Source: Micropterus salmoides
Lineage: Eukaryota; Chordata; Actinopteri; Centrarchiformes; Centrarchidae
Assembly (NCBI RefSeq): GCF_014851395.1
Contig: NW_024041373.1
Coordinates: 1,099,929 to 1,163,928, forward strand
Direction of reading: 5' to 3'
Length of the DNA stretch: 64,000 bases
A model generated the notes under the pieces. The model ran no database searches, had not been told where the DNA came from, and saw only the letters and a program-made list of their open reading frames with translations. Below, piece after piece: positions 58,101 through 64,000 of the stretch. Position 1 is the stretch's first letter; each line of letters opens with the position of its first letter. Position numbers and translations under genes: made by a program.

Positions 58101-61100
58101 CTCTGCCATTTAATTATCTGATACTGCCATCTGGTGGTCTCATACCACAGGAAACTGAATTCATTTTGATAGATTGACCTTGTCTTTCGCTTCAAAGAAA
58201 AACACAGACGACTTCTTACTGATTTAGTGAGTTTAATTATTTATTTATAACTAAATGCCTGATCTGACTAAATAAAGGATTAATAATGTGGAATGTCATA
58301 AAGAAAGTAAATAGACACATCAGATGAATAGCAGATATTAAAGGGGCTATGTGTAGTTATTCAATAAAATTACGTATCATTAAATCAGTTTTTTTACTTA
58401 ATGGGCTGTAACCTCACTTAGAAATGAACAACACGCCTATTTTCTCTATGTTGCTTGGAACAGCCGCTATTCTGTTAATGTGAAGGTATGGGGTCGGGAT
58501 GTAGCTGCATGCGCACTCCCGAGCCTCTCTCCGACTATAGCGGCAACACCGGAGCTACCGAAATGCAGTCCACTAACACCATAAAACAACCGGCTCCCAG
58601 CACAACATAGACTCCAACATAAACTCCATGTAAGGATGAAAAGCAACAATAAAGGTTTATGTGCTGGCCCTTGAAAACACATACATTTAGCTCCTTTTAA
58701 GTGATGAAATAAACCTGATGTTTTTGACAATCATGAAGTAAAGTATGTGATCTGATTATTGAAACAAAAATGTTAAGGTTCTAATGTAATTCTTGGGCAA
58801 TTACCTTAAAAATGTCCTCCAGTGGCTCAGGTACATCTGCAGTTATGCTGGGAATATGAGCTGTTCTCCTTTTGATAGTTGACTTGGCGGCTTTTGTCAA
58901 GTCAAATAATATGTCAAATAACATATCTGGTTACACTAACATCGTCAGCTATAACAAAAACTATAATATAACAAATGTTCAATAAATGTTTAAATTATAT
59001 GAATAACAAACAAATTAGCACTTAATTTGTCAGTTAAGATCTTTATTTTATTGAGGAAAAGGGACTGAACAAAGAATTTACTTAATTTTACTCATGAATA
59101 TTTGTTCATAAAAGATTTGATTTCAATTGTTTTGAAAGTTCTACCTCAAATTTGGTGATCCGTGGCAACTGTTTGTCACGTTCTGACCATAAAGATAATA
59201 TAATATCACTTAGGAGCAAAAATCAGCCTTTAAACTGTATAATGATTTGACATTTATCGTGATAATTATCAATATTAAATGATATGACATTTTTATCAGG
59301 ATAACATTTTTGGACATATCGCCCTGGTCTAATTCAGAGATTCCGACTCCTTGTTTTCTTCAGTATTGTTGGCTTTAGCATAAAATAATTTCCCATTTTC
59401 CATTTTCCTGACTGACCTACCAAGGGGTTTATTTCTTTTCCTTGTGCCTTATCGGTGACTGTAGTAGGCTTTTACAGCTGGATTCATCTTTTGACGCTAT
59501 GTAAAGGAAATTATGAAGATAGCCGTGGTTACCATATGTCATTGTTAAAAATAAATTAATAGCCTAAATAAATAAATAATATCTTAAAACTACAGCCATA
59601 GCCCGAGCATTAACCATATTGCTCCATACCATTGCTCAGGTTCAGGTTCAGCTGGGGTCTAGACACAATGGATAAGACTAGTTTATTGCTAGTCACCCAT
59701 TCTAGTACTGTCTGCAACTCTTTATTGAGGGTTGCAGTGATTTCATTAACTGTGGGTGCATACATATTGTTGTATCATCTGCATACATGGACACACAGGC
59801 TTTGCTATCTCTGGGTTGAGCCAGAAATCGCCAATAAAGTTGTCAGAATTCTGAGAAGGTTCTGTCTGCTGTGTGATAATGCAGGACTGTCTTGAGTGAA
59901 CAGATTGAAACAAATTGGTGGATAACTACTGATTTGAAGAATCTGGAGAGATGCTGACCTTTGCGTTGTGCAAACACCACCAGCTTGGTCAGAAAAATGT
60001 CAAATGAACTGGACCAATACCAAAGCCTCTGCTAGGCTAAAATAAAATAAAGTTGGATTAACCTCATCCTCAGTGCTTTACAACACTTCTTGGCTCGGGA
60101 AGCTCACTTGCTATTGCCAAATACCAGTGGTTGGTAACCAGTCAGTGTTTCCTATTTTAACTCCTATTGGAAGTCTCGGGTCTGTGTGGATTGGATGGAT
60201 TTCACTTAAGTAGCATTTGCATAGTGCTGATGAGTGGTTTGTAGTGTTAATTTGGGGTAAAACACATGGAGGACATGCTAAGAAAGATGAAGGAGGTGTA
60301 AATATTCACATAACAAAGAAAGTACAGAGAAACAAATACTGCTTTCTAACCCTCTGTGTTTTTGTTCTACTTTGGTTCTCAGATTGACGATAAAGAGTTT
60401 GACATTCCCCAAGTGGACACACCTCCCACACTGGAGAGCATCCTCAATGAGGTGAAGTACATGTTCTTTTTGAAAGTAACTTTAAGCAGCTTTGAGAAGC
60501 TGCTACACTTCTTGAACATTTTATATATATATACACACACAGTGTTAGTATTTTTCTTATATTTACATTTTGGCCAAGTGTCCTATCGCTGTGAGTGTGA
60601 CAAGTGATGTACTGTATGATTAAAAACTGCTTAGCGTCTTTTTGCAGTTACAGTGATTAAAATCATCCAGGATAAAGGTTGGGCCATCCGGTGAGACAGA
60701 GTGAAGTTGTTACGATACTGAGAAGATGAAGTCAGCAGGAGACATTTTGCTTTGCTTTGGGATGAATATTTACAACAGTCAGGGAATTCCCTCATCAGGT
60801 AGAAGGGTCTTAATGATACATACAGTAGTTTGATGTCAGGTAAACATATTAGTGGGCTGTTACATAACTGCTCCTTTTGGCGTTAATGTGAGAAGAGCAG
60901 CAGGAAGTAAGTGCTTTGATTTAACAGTAATTTTAAACAGTCCTGCCACAGATGTAGGAGAGCCCTCTGGTTGAGGTGTGTTTTTTTGTTGTGTGTCTGC
61001 AGCTGGAGGATGAGGAGGAACCATTTGTGCTGGAGGACACCTGCGTGCTAAACACAGACAACATGGATGCTCACTCCTGTGACACTTCGTCTCTGGCCAG

Positions 61101-61133
61101 CTCTGACAGTGGAGACCCAGCACACCTCAAACG
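52093..61133 (+). CDS. vps8: vps8, CORVET complex subunit (5' part; gene continues past window)
   Basis: VPS8 is a large WD40/RING protein, the Rab5-binding subunit of the CORVET tether on early endosomes. Only its N-terminal region is here, in three exons: 52093-52164, 60383-60451 and 61003-61133. The join reads MSESPDARSLLSASSQLNLM, then IDDKEFDIPQVDTPPTLESI, then an acidic exon with SSLASSDSGD. The middle exon is the same as human VPS8 in the conserved IDDKEFDIPQVDTPPTLES stretch, and the third follows it in human too. The WD40, CHC-repeat and RING parts must lie beyond 64000. The third exon has an unusual donor. It is transcribed divergently from the zic gene. Confidence 0.88.
52931..52956. 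repeat. (GT)n microsatellite
   Basis: About 13 units in vps8 intron 1. Confidence 0.95.
53211..53235. repeat. (GT)n microsatellite
   Basis: About 12 units in vps8 intron 1. Confidence 0.95.
54470..54775. mobile_element. hAT-type MITE remnant with facing ends
   Basis: ATTCGATATTATCACAATAC and TCACGATACGATATTATTGC on the left face AATATCGTGATACTATGCTG and GTATCGATTTTTTT on the right as loose inverted repeats. Boundaries are uncertain. Confidence 0.5.
55136..56770 (+). mobile_element. Tc1-like transposon with ~210-bp inverted repeats (inactive)
   Basis: The ends begin CAGTGGGTACGGAAAGTATT and the right end is its reverse complement. TA lies at 55134-55135 and 56771-56772. The inverted repeats are about 210 bp and each carries a second internal GTATTCAGACCC motif, the IR/DR layout of fish Tc1 elements. 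Length 1635 bp. The target TA lies in the duplication of the neighbouring hAT element. Confidence 0.93.
55517..56552 (+). pseudogene. Tc1 transposase pseudogene
   Basis: The first part has the paired-like HTH region (EEPRDRIVARHRSGQGYKKI, KVPKSTVASIILKW). It is broken by an in-frame TAG at 55856-55858, after which RVARRKPLLSARH follows. A frameshift occurs within the WSDE catalytic block near 55995. The last part, 56031-56552, retains KHGGGSIMLWGCFSAAGTG, FQQDNDPKHTAK and SPDLNPIEHLWRDLK, with the second Asp and the Glu of the DDE triad. No functional protein can be made from this copy as it stands. Confidence 0.92.
56775..57507. mobile_element. Nonautonomous hAT element, 733 bp
   Basis: The ends are TAGGGCTCAACGATTAATTG and, from the right, TAGGGCTGAACAATTTAGGA. 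The 8-bp right flank GTTGTAGT resembles the left flank GTTGTATG once the Tc1 element is removed. No transposase is present; the interior is AT-rich. Confidence 0.75.
57508..58331 (+). other. vps8 intron 1 stretch, nothing recognised
   Basis: AT-rich sequence without a supported feature. Two CATCTGGTGGTCT-like segments recur near 58040 and 58130. Confidence 0.45.
58332..58663. repeat. Dispersed repeat copy B (uninterrupted)
   Basis: The reverse complement of copy A at 5985-6155 plus 8646-8797. It spans GGGGCTATGTGTAGTTATTC through TTGGAACAGCC and GGTCGGGATGTAGCTGCATG to AACAATAAAGG. It preserves the empty target site (single TA) of the 6156-8643 transposon. Confidence 0.75.
58970..59331 (-). 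mobile_element. hAT-type MITE fragment (same family as 42614)
   Basis: Reverse complemented, it begins TAGACCAGGGCGATATGTCC and continues AAAAATGTTATCCTGATAAA, paralleling 42614 along several hundred bases, including GAGTAAAATTAAGTAAA. Confidence 0.65.
60383..60451 (+). CDS. vps8: vps8 coding exon 2
   Basis: 23 codons, IDDKEFDIPQVDTPPTLESI and LNE. This segment matches human VPS8. Acceptor TTCTCAG, donor GTGAAG, phase 0. Confidence 0.95.
61003..61133 (+). CDS. vps8: vps8 coding exon 3
   Basis: It begins LEDEEEPFVLEDTCVLN and ends SSLASSDSGDPAHLK plus two bases of Arg. This corresponds to the human DDEEESFILED and SSVASSDSGD stretch. No GT donor is present where the human exon would end; ACG/GCATGA suggests a GC donor at 61134. 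If unspliced, the frame stops at 61180-61182. Confidence 0.82.
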
Positions 61134-61249
61134 GCATGAAAAAACACACCACACAGCCTCCTATTCTGTTTGCCTTGTATAATGCAGATGATATTCAACT
61201 ATACATCTTGTTTAAGCCTCAAAATGTAGCAGAATTTAGGTAGATTTAT

Positions 61250-61802
61250 TGTTATAAAATGAAATTGAGTTTGTAACTCCCTTCTGCTACATAGCAGACA
61301 ATATACATTAGTACAGAAGCAATTATAAAATGGTAAGTCTGATAGCTTGGGAGAAAAGCTGCTCTGCAGTCTGGTGGTGCGGCAGCAGAAACTTCTATAT
61401 CTCTTCCCAGAAGGCAGCAGGGCGAACAGGCTGTGGCTGGGTGGGTACTGTCCTTTAGTATCCTTTGGGCTCTGCAGGCACCTCACCTCACCGATATCAC
61501 TGATGCTCTGGAGATGGGTACCAATGATCTTCTGAGCAGTTTGAATCCCCCGCTGCAGAGCCTCCGGTCCTGGGCCGTGCACATCCCATGCCAGTTAGTG
61601 ATGTTTCCAGTCAGGATGCTTTCTGTTGCTCCTCTGTAAACGCTGACAAGAACTTGGCGAGGGAATTTGGCCTTCTTAAGCTTCCCCAAGAAATACAGTC
61701 GTTTCTGAGCTTTCTTCACCAGCGTGGAGATGTGAGACGACCATGTCAGGTTCTCTGTGATGCTGATTCCCAGGAACCTGAAATAGTTGGAAATATAACT
61801 AA
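61250..61802 (-). mobile_element. CR1/Rex1-like LINE 3' fragment
   Basis: The minus strand encodes FRFLGISITENLTWSSHIST and KKAQKRLYFLGKLKKA, then LQSPKDTKGQYPPSHSLFAL and LLPSGKRYR, the C-terminal end of a non-LTR ORF2. It is 5'-truncated and lies in vps8 intron 3. It is better preserved than the copies at 22280, 13136 and 5160. Confidence 0.8.
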
Positions 61803-61819
61803 ACACCTACATTTTAGTA

Positions 61820-61910
61820 ATAATAATAATAATCTTTATTTGTAGAGCACTTTTCAAAAACAAGTTACAAAGTGCTTTAACAAGTGTAAAGATGTAGTGT
61901 AATGCTGTAG
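61820..61910. repeat. (AAT)n and short dispersed fish repeat
   Basis: AATAATAATAATAATC is followed by TTTATTTGTAGAGCACTTTT and CAAAGTGCTTTAACAAG, a common fish repeat motif. Confidence 0.6.
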
Positions 61911-63235
61911 TGTATTGAAGAACTTATTTCTGCCCCAGATTGTCCCTAAGGTAAGGATAGTCTAGATTCAGTTTCCTCTTCTGTTAAATCTTCCTATAAA
62001 GTCTATGTGTCAGTGTGGGCTAGGCTATGAGTCTTGAACAAAATTATAAGTTTGATTTGGTATGTTTTTTCCAGCTGAGAAACATTGTGAAATTCAGGTC
62101 CATTAAGTCTAAAGCTTAGATGGAGATTATTATTTGTGCTTTGGTTTCGTCCTGCCTCACCTTGCTTGTACATTACAACAAAAAAATAGCAAGTTAACAA
62201 ATAAAGTACTCTATTGGTACTGGTATTACTTTAAGGGTACTTGTTTTGGTACTGGTATCGAAAAATGTTAAACGATACCCAATCTTAGTTACATTATATT
62301 CAGGTTAAAGTTATTTTATTGCCAAAATACTGTTAGCTTAAGTTAATAATATATTTTATTTAGAACCTTTGTTTATGTGTGTTAACAAAGGTTCACTCTG
62401 CTATAAAGATAATCTGTAGGCAGGGTAATAAGGCTGCCTAATTATGACAAAAATCATGAAGTTTGATTAATTGCCCAGCTGATAGGTAGTGTCATAGACG
62501 CCATATGGGTGCTGCTGCAGCAACCAAAGCAGCACAAGCATGAGTCAATACAAAGCCACATTCTGACCCTAAAATAGTCCTGTGAAGAAGTGACCACCAG
62601 CCAGAAAAACAACAGAAAGACTCACTATAACTTTCTTTTGATGCATGCCTCCTTGTCTTTACATGTCCAAGGTAATAACATTGAAAATGTCTTATTTGTG
62701 TGTGTGTGTTTGATCTGTGTGCATGTGTTTGTGTGTCTGTGTGTGGACATGTACATGTGTGAAGAAAGAGGAGGACAGTGGATCCAAATGCGACAGTTCA
62801 TGGCTCTGTTGTTCGACACAGCCTGCTGAAGGGCATCTCTGCACAGATCGTCTCTGCTGCTGTAAGACTTCATGCACGCGCACACTGTGGGGTGTAAAGG
62901 GTCACGGAGGACAAGACGCACTTACAGATCCTTTTGTGATTATTTACTCCAGTCCACCGTGTGTGTATGCATGTACATCTGTGTGTGATTAGTATAACTC
63001 ATCCCCGTGGACTCCCACATGTGTATGTACCAGAGGCCCTGCTTTGTACTTTGATAGCTACATACTGTATAATAGTAGGCCTATAGCACACTGGCTTCCT
63101 ACCAGTGTGTTAGAGGAGAAAACAACGTCACCTTCACGACTCAATCATTGCTGATATAATAAACACTTCCCTTTCTGCATGTATCATATCTTTATATCAA
63201 CAATTAATTCAGTTGCATTGCAGACATTAAGCACT
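61911..63235 (+). other. vps8 intron 3 stretch, nothing recognised
   Basis: A TG-rich simple stretch near 62695-62760 and no supported gene. Confidence 0.45.
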
Positions 63236-63239
63236 AGCT

Positions 63240-63327
<88 letters not shown>

Positions 63328-63337
63328 CACACACACA
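63236..63337. repeat. Compound microsatellite (TG)n(TATG)n(TA)n(CA)n
   Basis: Consecutive TG, TATG, TA and CA tracts. TG on the left faces CA on the right about a TA core, so the whole tract is self-complementary. Confidence 0.95.
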
Positions 63338-64000
63338 TAGGTGCTGGTCATATAATTAGAATATCATGAAAAGTTGATTTATTTCAGTAATTCCATTCAA
63401 AAAGTGAAACTTGTATAATGTATACATTCATTCCACACAAACTGATATATTTCAAGTGTTCATTCCTTTTAATTTTGATGATTATAAATGACAACTAATG
63501 AAAACCCCCAAATCAGTATCTCAGAAAATTAGAATATTGTGAAAAGGTTCAGTATTGAAGACACCTGGTGCCACACTCTGATCAGCTAATTAACTCAAAA
63601 CACCTGCAAAGGCCTTTAAATGGTCTCTCAGTCTAGTTCTGTAGGCTACACAATCATGGGGAAGACTGCTGACTTGACAGCTGTCCAAAAGACGACCATT
63701 GACACCTTGCACAAGGAGGGCAAGACACAAAAGGTCATTGCTAAAGAGGCTGGCTGTTCACAGAGCTCTGTGTCCAAGCACATTAATAGAGAGGCCAAGG
63801 GAAGGAAAAGATGTGGTAGAAGAAAGTGTACAAGCAATAGGGATAACCGCACCCTGGAGAGGATTGTGAAACAAAAGCCATTCAAAAATGTGGGGGAGAT
63901 TCACAAAGAGTGGACGGACTGCAGCTGGAGTCAGAGCTTCAAGAACCACCACACACAGACGTATGCAAGACATGGGTTTCAGCTGTCGCATTCCTTGTGT
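63338..64000 (+). mobile_element. Tc1-like transposon, right end beyond the window
   Basis: The left end reads GGTGCTGGTCATATAATTAG, then a repeated AAAATTAGAATATTGTGAAA motif near 63525, typical of an IR/DR-type Tc1 element. A transposase gene follows at 63656. The element continues past the window. Confidence 0.85.
63656..64000 (+). pseudogene. Tc1 transposase, partial and frameshifted
   Basis: It starts MGKTADLTAVQKTTIDTLHK, with the N-terminal HTH (EGKTQKVIAKEAGCSQSSVS) and the RKCTSNRDNRTLERIVKQ region. From about 63917 the family-like reading continues in another frame, so an indel has occurred near GGACGGACTGCAGC. The catalytic part lies outside the window. Confidence 0.8.

Larger units (their letters stand above)
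52165..60382 (+). other. vps8: vps8 intron 1
   Basis: An 8.2-kb intron carrying two GT microsatellites, several transposons (listed separately) and otherwise unrecognised sequence at 53236-54469, 57508-58331 and 59332-60382. Confidence 0.6.

Noticed and set aside
1..64000. Prokaryote-like operon, toxin-antitoxin or phage defence system
   Set aside because: Introns, microsatellites and vertebrate transposons throughout show vertebrate nuclear DNA.

Overview
The window is a stretch of a teleost fish nuclear genome. It has intron-split vertebrate genes with GT-AG junctions, AT-rich spacers, long CA/TG microsatellites, and fish-type repeats: Tc1/mariner elements, hAT-type MITEs, CR1/Rex1-, L2- and L1-like LINE remnants, and short repeats seen across many fish genomes. 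There is no bacterial operon, CRISPR array, rRNA or tRNA that I can support.

Layout, left to right. (1) 1-1774, plus strand: the last two coding exons of tm9sf2, then its 3' UTR. (2) 2.2-14.5 kb: a spacer with LINE debris and a 2.49-kb IS630/Tc1-mariner-type element (6156-8643). That element sits inside a copy of another dispersed repeat; an empty copy of the repeat lies near 58.3-58.7 kb. (3) 14517-33873, minus strand: a complete pcca gene (propionyl-CoA carboxylase alpha subunit, mitochondrial). I could place all 23 coding exons, and they join in frame into 711 codons. Its introns hold MITEs, a hAT insertion with a clean 8-bp target duplication, a LINE fragment, a perfect 37-bp-arm hairpin, and CA/UG repeats that touch or lie close to several splice sites. 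(4) 33.9-41.6 kb: the pcca promoter, a decayed L1-like LINE and a repeat split by a BED-finger hAT remnant. (5) 41583-45800, minus strand: a two-exon Zic-family zinc finger gene of the Zic4/5/6 type, divergent and with a short N-terminus. (6) 45.8-52.1 kb: a divergent spacer with a 312-bp near-perfect palindrome. (7) 52093 to beyond 61133, plus strand: the first three coding exons of vps8 (CORVET subunit). Its introns hold a Tc1-like element that landed in the target duplication of a hAT element, and a second Tc1-like element cut by the window end.

The genes are not a functional unit. tm9sf2 is an endomembrane nonaspanin, pcca makes D-methylmalonyl-CoA in mitochondria, the zic gene is a developmental transcription factor, and vps8 works in early endosome tethering. 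The human neighbourhood TM9SF2-CLYBL-ZIC5-ZIC2-PCCA shares three of these genes, so the left part is a rearranged version of it, with no zic2 or clybl visible here and vps8 as a new neighbour. The points most worth a second look are the divergent zic (compact finger 4, two PxDL motifs), the repeat-embedded pcca splice sites, the palindrome, and the datable nested transposon insertions. I found no convincing new multi-gene system.
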